Shown here: positions 54,287-62,480 of the stretch, piece by piece
Position numbering within the stretch: position 1 is the first letter of the stretch
How the letters are laid out: every line of letters begins with the position of its first letter
Source: Martensiomyces pterosporus
Taxonomy: Eukaryota > Kickxellomycota > Kickxellomycetes > Kickxellales > Kickxellaceae
DNA: 64,000 bases
Direction: 5' to 3'
NCBI GenBank assembly: GCA_025201845.1
Contig: MU603958.1
Coordinates: 103,567-167,566, forward strand
Notes under the pieces: model-generated
Told to the model about the DNA's origin: nothing
Databases searched by the model: none
Seen by the model: only the letters and a program-made list of their open reading frames with translations
Position numbers and translations under genes: made by a program

Positions 54287-55544
54287 CTACGCTTGGGTCA
54301 TCGGCTGGTGAGGAAGCGGCACACTGGGCGCCTGGGAGGGCATCTGTCCGCCAGCAGCAGCAGCAGCAGCCTGCTGAGCACGGAGCTCCTTGATCTGCCG
54401 CAGCTGGGAGGTTCTGAACTGCTCGTAGTGGCGCTGCGAGGTCACCTCAATGAGGTCAGAGAGGTGCGTGCGGAGCATAAAGTTGCGCAGGTGCACAAAG
54501 TCGCTGTGGGTCTCGTCAAAGATGTTGATCACGCCCCAGCCATGGCGGCGTCCACGCACAGGCTTCCCCTCGACATCGATGATCTCCTCCGACCCAACAA
54601 CCGCGAACGGGATGAGCTCCTTGATGCTGGAGTTCAGCGCACGGTCCTCATCATCGTCCTCGTCGCTGGCATACGGGTACACAACAATGCGGTGGAACAC
54701 CAGCTCCTCCTTGATTCTGCGCTTGAATGCGGTGCGCTCCTCCACAGTCATCGAGTCCGACTTTGCGATCACGGGGATCACGTTCGTCACCTCGGTCAGG
54801 CGCTTCAGAACCTCAATGTCCAGGGGACGCAGACCGCGGTTTCCGGGGTTGAGGAAGTACAGGCAAGCGTGCACGCGGGTGTCGCTGATCACACGGTCGC
54901 GCTGGGGCTTGAGCTCGCGCTCGAGATACGCCGCATGCTGGTCCTTGATGTACTTGATCACAGGCACCCAGCAGCCCTCGTTGTTGCACTGGTCGCCGAA
55001 CCCAGGGGTGTCAATGATGGTCAGCCTGACACGAACGCCGTTCTCCTCGAGTGTCTGGGTCACCGGCGAGATCTCAGTGGTCTTGCGGATCACCTCCTGC
55101 GCTGTGCGGCGCCCCTGGCTGTCAACCAAGTGGCTTGAGAAGATGCTGTTGACCAGCGTCGACTTGCCCATGCCAGACTCGCCTACAAAATGAGCAGGTT
55201 AAAGAAGTGCCTTGGCCATTAATATGACGCTGTATACAGCACAGCAACAGTGCGCTGTCCAGGAAGGCTGCACAGACTAGCCAGGGGACTTACCAACAAG
55301 AATGACGTTAAAGTTGAAGCCACGCTTGAGGAACTTGCGCTCCATCTGCTGGGTAATTGTGTCGAACCCGACATAGTCCTGACTGCCCTACACCAAAGGC
55401 ACAGCATGCAAATGTGTGTAAGAGAAAGCAGTGCTGTTGTTATTAGTAGAAAGAACAAGACGTCGTGCATTCACAGACAGCCCAGCGAACTCGGCTGCTC
55501 CCTTTGTGGGCTTGTGCATTTCTTACGCCTGCTGCTGCCGACAT
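54287..55544 (-). CDS. CDC10: Septin CDC10, 335 aa, three exons
   Basis: Exons: 55544-55527 (18 nt, MSAAAG), 55387-55294, 55182-54287. Introns are 139 nt (GTAAGA donor, GTGTAG acceptor) and 111 nt (GTAAGT donor, TTGTAG acceptor). All phases agree: the joined start reads MSAAAG-GSQDYVGFDTITQQ then FNVILV-GESGMGKS. GTPase motifs are GESGMGKS (38-45), DTPGFGD (95-101) and AKSD (177-180). A septin unique element follows, ending around HGWGVINIFDETHSDF. The short C terminus without a coiled coil identifies the Cdc10 class. It forms part of hetero-oligomeric septin rods at the septum and cell cortex. The polybasic stretch FLKRGF precedes the G domain. Confidence 0.94.
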
Positions 55545-56486
55545 TGTTTTCTGGTGCTTGCTGGAGTGTGGATTTAGAATAGCGTGGAAGAGCGAAAGAG
55601 AGGATAGAAAACACCAGGTGTGGATAAGTGCTGAGCGAAGGGAGGAAAGAGGATGGGCACGGAAAGAAAAAGAGCATGAGGGGGAAGTGGGCTGCCACAG
55701 AGCTGCAGCAAAAACAACAACAAAACAAAACTGACTGCTACCTCAGGACTGCCTGTGTGGAGGCAGGCGGAAAATGATGGAGGAGCAGCAGCGCCAAAAC
55801 GCCTTGTGCGGGCTGCGCTGGCGCGGGAGTTGGCGAGGAGAAAAGAGCAGTAGCACGCAAAAACCACAATAGAAGCAGCAGCACCAGCAGCAGGCTGGCC
55901 GGGCGCAAATGCAACTGCAGCAGAACAGCAGCACCCAAGAATGACGAGAATGCAAAACACCAGCACCAGCAGCAGGCTGGCCGGGCGCAAATGCAACTGC
56001 AGCAGAACAGCAGCACCCAAGAATGACGAGAATGCAAAACACCAGTGCTTGTCTGCGCCTCGTAGCAGAAACACCCCGCAGGCGGTCCAGGTGGCTGGCC
56101 AAGCACCAATAGCCAAAATCCCACACACGCCCATGAAACAGGCGGGAGGCGGCCGGGGCTTTGCTGCCCTGCTTGACCCGCGTGCCTTCTTGCTAACGTT
56201 CTTGCTCGTTGAAGAATGACAGTGGCTTTTTTGCATTGATGCATGCCATTCATTGCTGTGGGCCTCATGTTTCTTCGGCTGCTGCTGCTGTTGCTGTTTT
56301 TAGGTGCCGGCTCGTGCAATGCGCCGCTGCCCAGCAGCAAGCAAACCTGCGAACCATATTCTTCTGACCGCCGCTCTGAAAATAAACAAGCCGATCCCTG
56401 ATCCTGGCCAGGCGCAGCAGCCTGGACCACCATCACCATCGCGTACATTAAATTCTCACATCCCTTGTATACAATCGGACTCCAAC
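55545..56486. other. Intergenic with tandem repeat, septin to CHY protein
   Basis: Carries the divergent promoters of two genes. The 82-bp tandem duplication is listed separately. No gene is recognised; the many open frames here arise from GCA/CAG-rich sequence. An open frame runs into the CHY gene from 56304 but its upstream part looks non-conserved. Confidence 0.4.
55878..56049. repeat. 82-bp tandem duplication, intergenic
   Basis: The stretch starting with CAGCACCAGCAGCAGGCTGG and ending AAAACACCAG occurs twice in tandem at a period of 82, without visible mismatches, after which the sequences diverge. It lies upstream of both the septin and the CHY gene. Confidence 0.93.
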
Positions 56487-56855
56487 ATGTGCAAGCACAT
56501 CCTGAACGCCCAGGTCTCAATCCGCGCCCCTTGCTGCAAGCGGTGGTTCGATTGCCCCGAATGCCACTCCGAAAACGCCAACCACGAGCTCATGCGCACA
56601 AGCGAAATGGTTTTCGCCTGCAAGAAATGCAAAAAGACGTTCCGCAAGGATCTCACCGACTACGAGGACGAGGACGAGTACTGCCCGCACTGCGATAACC
56701 ACTATGTCGTTGAAGCAAAGACCCCCAAGGCAGCCCTTGGTGTCGAGGGCGACGACGCGCGCATTGACAACAGGATGATCAAGGATGACAGAGTCAAAGA
56801 CCAGGCTCAAAGGTCGATCTACACTCAAGACAACCTTGACGAGCGTCTCGGCTAG
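56487..56855 (+). CDS. CHY-type zinc-finger protein, 122 aa
   Basis: The start MCKHILNAQVSIRAPCCKRW is the conserved N terminus of fungal CHY zinc-finger proteins, so the ATG at 56487 is chosen over in-frame upstream codons. The zinc ligands are Cys2, His4, Cys16, Cys17, Cys23, Cys26, His27, His33, Cys45, Cys48, Cys66, His68 (likely), Cys69 and His72, in the order and spacing of the CHY domain. A short acidic segment (DYEDEDEY) precedes the last ligands. The relative Hot13 of yeast supports small Tim protein assembly in the mitochondrial intermembrane space, but this subgroup is less studied. Single exon. Confidence 0.85.
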   Translation: MCKHILNAQVSIRAPCCKRWFDCPECHSENANHELMRTSEMVFACKKCKKTFRKDLTDYEDEDEYCPHCDNHYVVEAKTPKAALGVEGDDARIDNRMIKDDRVKDQAQRSIYTQDNLDERLG

Positions 56856-57072
56856 CCGGAATATCGCGTGAGATTGAGTAGATGCTCACTAGAAAAAGAA
56901 TCTAGAAAAATGCAGTAGCCAAGCATCGCTGGCTTTGAGGCTGGTGCTGCCAATGGCTTCCCTCCTTGGCACACTCATAGGGAACAAGCGCATGCTACTG
57001 CCATGTCGTATCGAAATCTTGCTTTATTACAGACAGCCAAATTTAGCAGACAAAGTTACGCTATGGGCATTA

Positions 57073-58005
57073 TTAGGCAGTGGCCATTATGCTGAGAAGC
57101 GACAGACCAATGGCGACCAGCGACACAGCTGCCCTCGATGCTGAGCTGCTGAGCCCCGATTCTTCTTCGGAGCTCGGCTCGTCGCTGCTAGACATATCAT
57201 CGGCACTGGCCATGTCGGGCAGAGTTGAATCCAGCCATCTCGACGCGTCAAATTCGCTGCGGCTGCTGCTGCCACCGTTGCCAGAGACATTGTCTTCAGA
57301 GGACGACTGGTCGTACATACCCTCTTGTGTGGTGTCAAAATGCAGGCCAAATGGCAGGTTGGCGGTGGCTGGGGTTCCTGTTGAATGTGGTCTGCTGCTG
57401 TCTGCATTTTGGAGCAGTGCGTTCACAACAAAAGACAGCGGCGTCGAAGCAGCAGCACTGGAGCTTGGTGCCCCAGAGTTAGTCGAAGCAGGTGCTAAGC
57501 CCGGCGGCGCCATCAGCGGCGCCTTTGGAGTGGGCAGCTCAAACGGGGATATGGCTGCCAGAGATGGTGCAGGTGGGGGTGACAGCGTAGCAGGCTGTGG
57601 TGCCGTTGGTGCAGCTGCATCTGGCACTGGCGGCTTTGAAGGAGTCGGTGGCACTGGAATAGGTGCCGGTGCTGGGGGCGGTGCTGGTGCTGGGACAGGT
57701 GCTGGGATGGCAGTGGCAGGAGACGCAGATCCATGGCCGCCATTTAGAAAATCAGGCGGCAGTGCAATTGCAACCCTTTCATTTCCTGGCGGGCCCATGC
57801 TTTGAAAGAGCTGCGGCGATGTCCTTTGGAGCTCCTGCACAAGACTATGGATGGCACTCTGCTGATCGGGGCTCTGTGCCTGGATCAGGCGGATTGGCGC
57901 ATTGCTGCCGTTAGCCACAGCTACAGGCGGTGCACTGCTGTTCTGTGCAGCTACTGCAGCTGCGCTCAGAAATATCCAGGCGAGGGGCTTTGTTATCGAT
58001 GGCAT
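57073..58005 (-). CDS. Pro/Ala-rich secreted wall protein with GPI-type tail, 310 aa
   Basis: Signal peptide at 1-20 (LAWIFLSAAAVAAQ). The region after it (about 35-85) has a modest conserved core (SPDQQSAIHSLVQELQ, then LFQSMGPPGNERVAIALPP). A long Pro-Ala-rich linker (about 95-160, APAPPPAPAP) and a Ser/Asp/Glu-rich C-terminal part end in a hydrophobic tail (AAVSLVAIGLSLLSIMATA) typical of GPI-anchor signals. Family unknown. An extracellular wall-bound stalk protein is the natural reading. A TATATATA-like element lies about 245 bases upstream (58250-58260). Confidence 0.7.
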   Translation of the reverse strand: MPSITKPLAWIFLSAAAVAAQNSSAPPVAVANGSNAPIRLIQAQSPDQQSAIHSLVQELQRTSPQLFQSMGPPGNERVAIALPPDFLNGGHGSASPATAIPAPVPAPAPPPAPAPIPVPPTPSKPPVPDAAAPTAPQPATLSPPPAPSLAAISPFELPTPKAPLMAPPGLAPASTNSGAPSSSAAASTPLSFVVNALLQNADSSRPHSTGTPATANLPFGLHFDTTQEGMYDQSSSEDNVSGNGGSSSRSEFDASRWLDSTLPDMASADDMSSSDEPSSEEESGLSSSASRAAVSLVAIGLSLLSIMATA

Positions 58006-58849
58006 TGCCAGCGTGTACAGCTGCTGTCCTTTAATGATATACTTGCTCCAGGCGTAGAGCTTGCAATGCGACTTTCAAAGGCAGTTTGTGCTAGGAGAGG
58101 TAGAAGGAGTTCAAAATGGCCTCAATATCTTAAAGAGCTATGGGCAGCAACAGTCTAATAAGGCGGGAGATGAGGTGTGTGGGATGTGCTTGGATTCGTC
58201 GTTCTCTCCTTCCTCCACCCCCTGTGTGCGACGCACTGCCTCCTATGCAGAGTATATATGCAAATGTGGCTTCGGTACCCACGCGTTGGCATCTACTACC
58301 TTTGTTTGCAAGGCAATTAACAGATCTCACTGCACACTCCATTCGCTCTCCACCCACTGAAATCTTGCACCGCAGGAAGAAGGAAAAGTACAGTTCTGCT
58401 TCTTTACTTCTATGCACCATGCAGTAAACCACGCTGCTTCTCCTCCATCCTCTCCTGAGCCTCATTGGGGCGATGAGTGTGCGACCAGAGGATGACAGGT
58501 TAACGAAGTAAGAGCAAACTGCAGAGTGGCTCTTGTGCAGTATCCGCTCAATAATTGCGTGGGCTATGGAACCCAGTGGCTTGCGACCAGAGCTAAGCTC
58601 CCGTCCAACGGCAAGTAGCAGCAAGCTAGCGAACCTCCAATTTTCTGCTTCTCTTCGGCATCTCCCCTCCCCACGTCCCTCTCAATCCCAATCTCTGTCT
58701 CACCCACACACTCCCGCACCTTATTTCCCATTTAGCATACCCTCCCAATCCGCAGGCCCTACGCCTGCTCCAACCAGCACGCACCCCATCAGCCTCACAC
58801 CATACTTGCCACCTTGCTATCTGGCAGTGATACTACGCTATTTGACAGT
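58006..58849. other. Divergent promoter region
   Basis: About 840 bases. TATATATGC-like sequence is at 58252-58260 on the side of the wall protein gene. A C/T-rich leader (58640-58760) runs into the mahogunin-like gene. No gene seen. Confidence 0.4.
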
Positions 58850-60205
58850 ATGCCCATCCTCTTTAGGCGCCCGCAAGCGGGGAGAGGTTATCTGCACCAG
58901 AGGCAGAGACAGCGCCAGCGACCAACCTGGGAGGAACGCGCTCGGGCGGCTTTGGCTGCTGCGCGCGAGGTTGAAGAAGACTCTGGGGAATCTGTCCCCA
59001 CCCGACCATCAGAGGTCAACGTCTCCAGGAGATTATTCTACGGACCAAGGTATATCCTGCCTGGCACAGAGGGTAGTCCTCGGGAACCCAAGCTGCAGCA
59101 ACGCGAGGAGCCATGTGCTGTGCTTCAGGGGAACATATCGCTGCATCTGCCGTCCCTCCAGCTGCCATCGCTTGTGCTGGAAGCCTCTGCATCGCCAGAC
59201 TCTGTCACTGCTTCGCCGTACTTTACGCTTTCATTCGTAGTCCACTCGCTGGTGCCGCTAACTGTTAATTTGCACTGGCTTGCAACTGAGGAATGGGCGG
59301 CTGCTGACGGATCTGACAACCGGTACCCTCGCTATGTCTCGCGAGTGAGCCTCCAGAAGTCCTATCCGATGGATGCGGGTCGCAACCAGCTATTTACACT
59401 GCCCAGAGCGGACTGGTTGGAACCGACTAAGGAGCCATACCGCACCTTGCTGTCGTCGGACTGGCAAGCAAGAAACGCTGCTGTGCCAACCCAGCAGATG
59501 CTCAGTGCTGAACCCATCCATAGCCAACGTGGACATACCGCCACGACCGCAGCGGTGGCACTGGCTATCACATCGGCACCATCGACAACCGAACAGACGG
59601 ACACTGCGGTGGGATCGCTGCCGCGCGCTGACTGTGGCCATGACAGCATCGAAATGAATGTTTTACAAAGTGGAGGCAACGGCCATAGCAGAGTAGCAGA
59701 ACAGGCTAGGCACCATGGCTGCATAGGGATCGCAGCTGACACTGGTGGGCACCCAAATGAAATAGAGGAACTCACAGCCAGTACAGAAAAGACACCTGCG
59801 TATGGATTGGTCATCGAGCTAGTCGATCGGCGCCCACGCGTTGCTGTCACAGGCAATAGCGTTTGTCGTCCAGACAGCCAAACTTCGTTTATAGACTTTT
59901 ACAAAGAGGGCCAGTCACACGTAACCCCACGCTGTGTCAAGCAAAAATACTGCTTGAATGGCGCCCTGTATCTCCAGCACGAGATATTCGGGCTAAACGA
60001 AGCTCTAGAGCAGCACACAGCCCTGGGGAACGACCCTCACCAGTGCGCGATATGTCTATCTGACGAGCGCGACACCGTGCTGCTGCCGTGCCGACATTTG
60101 TGCATGTGCAGAGAGTGTGCCAACACATATCGCCAGCAGAGCAACAAGTGCCCAATATGCAGGACAGTGGTGGAGACGATATTGCACATTCAAGCCAGCG
60201 ACTAG
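58850..60205 (+). CDS. Mahogunin (MGRN1/LUL)-like RING E3 ubiquitin ligase, 451 aa
   Basis: The ATG at 58850 opens MPILFRRPQ. A Gln/Arg-rich N terminus (QRQRQRQRP) is followed by a beta-rich region (about 85-220: LHLPSLQLPSLVLEAS, FTLSFVVHSLVPLTVNLHW) that resembles the MAPL/DAR-like domain of mahogunin. A linker leads to a second conserved stretch (GLVIELVDRRP). The RING finger is C-terminal: Cys399, Cys402, Cys414, His416, Cys420, Cys423, Cys434, Cys437, with the family hallmark LPCRHLCMC. In animals MGRN1 ubiquitinates TSG101 and receptors. The N-myristoylation Gly of animal MGRN1 is absent. Single exon. Confidence 0.85.
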   Translation: MPILFRRPQAGRGYLHQRQRQRQRPTWEERARAALAAAREVEEDSGESVPTRPSEVNVSRRLFYGPRYILPGTEGSPREPKLQQREEPCAVLQGNISLHLPSLQLPSLVLEASASPDSVTASPYFTLSFVVHSLVPLTVNLHWLATEEWAAADGSDNRYPRYVSRVSLQKSYPMDAGRNQLFTLPRADWLEPTKEPYRTLLSSDWQARNAAVPTQQMLSAEPIHSQRGHTATTAAVALAITSAPSTTEQTDTAVGSLPRADCGHDSIEMNVLQSGGNGHSRVAEQARHHGCIGIAADTGGHPNEIEELTASTEKTPAYGLVIELVDRRPRVAVTGNSVCRPDSQTSFIDFYKEGQSHVTPRCVKQKYCLNGALYLQHEIFGLNEALEQHTALGNDPHQCAICLSDERDTVLLPCRHLCMCRECANTYRQQSNKCPICRTVVETILHIQASD

Positions 60206-60634
60206 TTTATTATTGCCAAGACACCTACAACATGCATATAATAATGTTTGCTACTGGCAGAAAAGCGCACACACTGCTCCGCACATGAGCGAGAATCTGG
60301 CGCCACTCTGGCTTACAGCCCAACACAAGAAGACATTCCACGTTCTTTATAGACCATTCGAGTGCACCTATTGAGCTGCTCAATGCCGCCTGATGCTACA
60401 GAACTTACAGTAGCGCAGGGCGCTGCATTGCAGCTTGTAGAACGTGAGTGAGACTCTGATGGGGGGAGGGGAAAGTTCACCACCTTTAAAAGGTAGAAAA
60501 GCGCCAGCGCAATTGCTGTTCGTTTCTTTCTCTCCAATTCTTCTGCCCTTTTGTCTTTCACCACGTATACCTATAATATACTTTTCCACCCAAATACCAA
60601 CAACTGTCAAAGACAGCGCGGTGATACCAAGGCA
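60206..60634. other. Intergenic with TATA-like element
   Basis: TTTAAAAGG at about 60485-60493 lies 145 bases before the ATG at 60635 and may be the core promoter of the pseudoprotease gene. No gene seen. Confidence 0.4.
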
Positions 60635-61729
60635 ATGCTCGTACTACTGAGATCGGCATGTGCAGCAGCCGCAACAGCCAGCCTACTGTTGATATCGGCC
60701 CTGCCCGACACATCCTCTACCCACAGAGCAGTAAAGCGAATAGTCGGCGGTGCTGATGCAGTTGGCGACCAAAAGCTCCCGTTTGTCGCGTACGTGATCA
60801 ACTCGCTGAACCACGCATCCGGGGGAGCGCAGTGTAGTGGGAGCGTTATTAGCGATAGGTGGATAGTGACATCTGGGCACTGCGTCTACAACCGGGATGA
60901 GTGGGGCCGCGTCATATACCACAGCCCAGCACCGCCGTCTCAGGTCTCCGTCATTGTTGGAAACCCAGAGGCAGGGAAAGGTGAACGCTACGAAGCTAGC
61001 CAGGTGATCTTGCATCCGCATATCTATACCTCTTCTTTGGGCGCCAACGTATATGCCAACATCGCTCTTCTGGAAACGAAGCATGCGATGTATTTGGGCG
61101 GATCTATGCAGCGGATCCGAATCGCCGACGGCGCCGCCAGCCCCTTACCTCAAAACACCAGCGTCCTGACTGCTGGGTGGGGTGGCGACGGGACGGCACC
61201 TTCGGGCTTGTTACAGGTGGTCAACCAAGTTACAGCAGACCAAGAAGACTGCTCGAACCGGCGAACTGGCAAAGGCGTTTTGGAGGACACTCGGGGCTGG
61301 GATATTCTCTGCACAAGTCAGATCAAAGGCCACACAACGTGCAGAGGGGATGGGGGCTCTCCGCTCTTTATCCGCACCGAAAACATTCCTCTTGCCAAAG
61401 ATACCTCAGCAAGAAGCATTGAGGCACGAGTGTGCAGAGGCAAGAGGCAGCTCTCTGTGGACTCTGAATACACTCTGCTTGGTGTCTTAAGTTCAAAATC
61501 ATCGCACAGCAGCGACTCTATCCGCTGCTTCTCTGAGGACGGATACGATATCTATACCAGCTTGCCATACTTTTTGGACTGGATCCTCAACACAACCAAT
61601 ATCGCCCGCAAGGACTTGGTCAGGACAGATGGTGTAGTCGAGACGTCTGCCGCGGGAAGCGGCCACAAAGGCTTAACAGCGATCCTGTTAAAGGTGCTGG
61701 CAGCTGTATTGATATTGCTCTGGATCTAG
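60635..61729 (+). CDS. Secreted trypsin-fold protein with altered triad, GPI-type tail, 364 aa
   Basis: Signal peptide at about 1-25, then a propeptide ending KR before IVGG at 36-39, the trypsin activation site. The S1 domain follows with Cys pairs as in trypsins. His57 is retained (TSGHC, His82). The Asp102 site reads ANIALL with Asn142, and the active-site loop that is normally GDSGGP reads GDGGSP at 238-243, so Gly240 sits at the nucleophile position with a Ser two residues on. The catalytic Asp and Ser are therefore not in place, and proteolysis is unlikely. The C terminus has a hydrophobic tail (LTAILLKVLAAVLILLWI), fitting a GPI or membrane anchor. Confidence 0.85.
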   Translation: MLVLLRSACAAAATASLLLISALPDTSSTHRAVKRIVGGADAVGDQKLPFVAYVINSLNHASGGAQCSGSVISDRWIVTSGHCVYNRDEWGRVIYHSPAPPSQVSVIVGNPEAGKGERYEASQVILHPHIYTSSLGANVYANIALLETKHAMYLGGSMQRIRIADGAASPLPQNTSVLTAGWGGDGTAPSGLLQVVNQVTADQEDCSNRRTGKGVLEDTRGWDILCTSQIKGHTTCRGDGGSPLFIRTENIPLAKDTSARSIEARVCRGKRQLSVDSEYTLLGVLSSKSSHSSDSIRCFSEDGYDIYTSLPYFLDWILNTTNIARKDLVRTDGVVETSAAGSGHKGLTAILLKVLAAVLILLWI

Positions 61730-61853
61730 TTGGGGGTTTTTTTGTTTTATTAAAATGTATATTGGTATTGCATGCGTATGTTCAACATGGTAGTAGTAAA
61801 AAAGATAGGTATGAGAGGATGGAAGGTTGGTACAGGTCCAGATAGATGCAAAA

Positions 61854-62480
61854 TTACATGGGTTGATTGTTAGCCGTGCTGCCTAGATCTTGTAGATATG
61901 CCAGCTCGGCCTCCATTATCTCATCTTCGTACTGCTCCCACCGCTCATACTCCTCCATCTCTTCGTACTCGCGCAGCCGTGCGTCCATGCCCCCATCCAT
62001 ACCGCCCATATCCATGTCGTAACCATCGTGGCTTCCGTAGCTGACAGTATCGCTCATACGAATATCACTTTCGATATCGCCAATAATGCTCTCGTCCAGA
62101 AATCCATATTCTATGCTCTGTTTCTCCATCTCATTTCTAAACCGAGCCCACTCTTGCTGGACGATAGCACGTATCTCCTGGTCCGTGATCTCAGTAACCT
62201 GCTGGTTATTCTTCGAGAGGTTAAACAGCTGCCGACGCGCCATACGCGATGCGTCCCGAGCCTCGTTGGCTCTGTTAACACACTGCTCGAGAAACCGCTT
62301 TCTCCATGGCGCTTCGTTATTTCTGGATGCCCGCGAGCCACTAGAGAGGTGTCTGTATTCGGGTCGGCTGCTGCTCCTCATGCTGCCACCAGATCTGGAA
62401 ATTCGGCGTGTCTGTGGCGATTTGATGCTGTGCCGGGGAGGCGAGGAAAGCAGTAAAGCTGCGTCGCTATTAACTTCCAT
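61854..62480 (-). CDS. RPA-interacting protein (RPAIN)-like, 208 aa
   Basis: The ATG at 62480 opens MEVNSDAALLLSS. After a basic Ser/Arg-rich part comes the segment APWRKRFLEQCVNRANEARD, similar to the N-terminal importin-binding motif of RPAIN (in which WK-x-F-R-x-C-x-x-R is conserved). A helix (IRAIVQQEWARFRNEMEK) and an acidic, Glu/Tyr-rich helical region (EYEEMEEYERWEQYEDEIMEAELAYLQ) follow, as in the family's middle part. The Cys-rich zinc-finger C terminus of animal RPAIN is not present. The protein may ferry replication protein A into the nucleus. This is a similarity call with moderate confidence. Confidence 0.5.
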   Translation of the reverse strand: MEVNSDAALLLSSPPRHSIKSPQTRRISRSGGSMRSSSRPEYRHLSSGSRASRNNEAPWRKRFLEQCVNRANEARDASRMARRQLFNLSKNNQQVTEITDQEIRAIVQQEWARFRNEMEKQSIEYGFLDESIIGDIESDIRMSDTVSYGSHDGYDMDMGGMDGGMDARLREYEEMEEYERWEQYEDEIMEAELAYLQDLGSTANNQPM

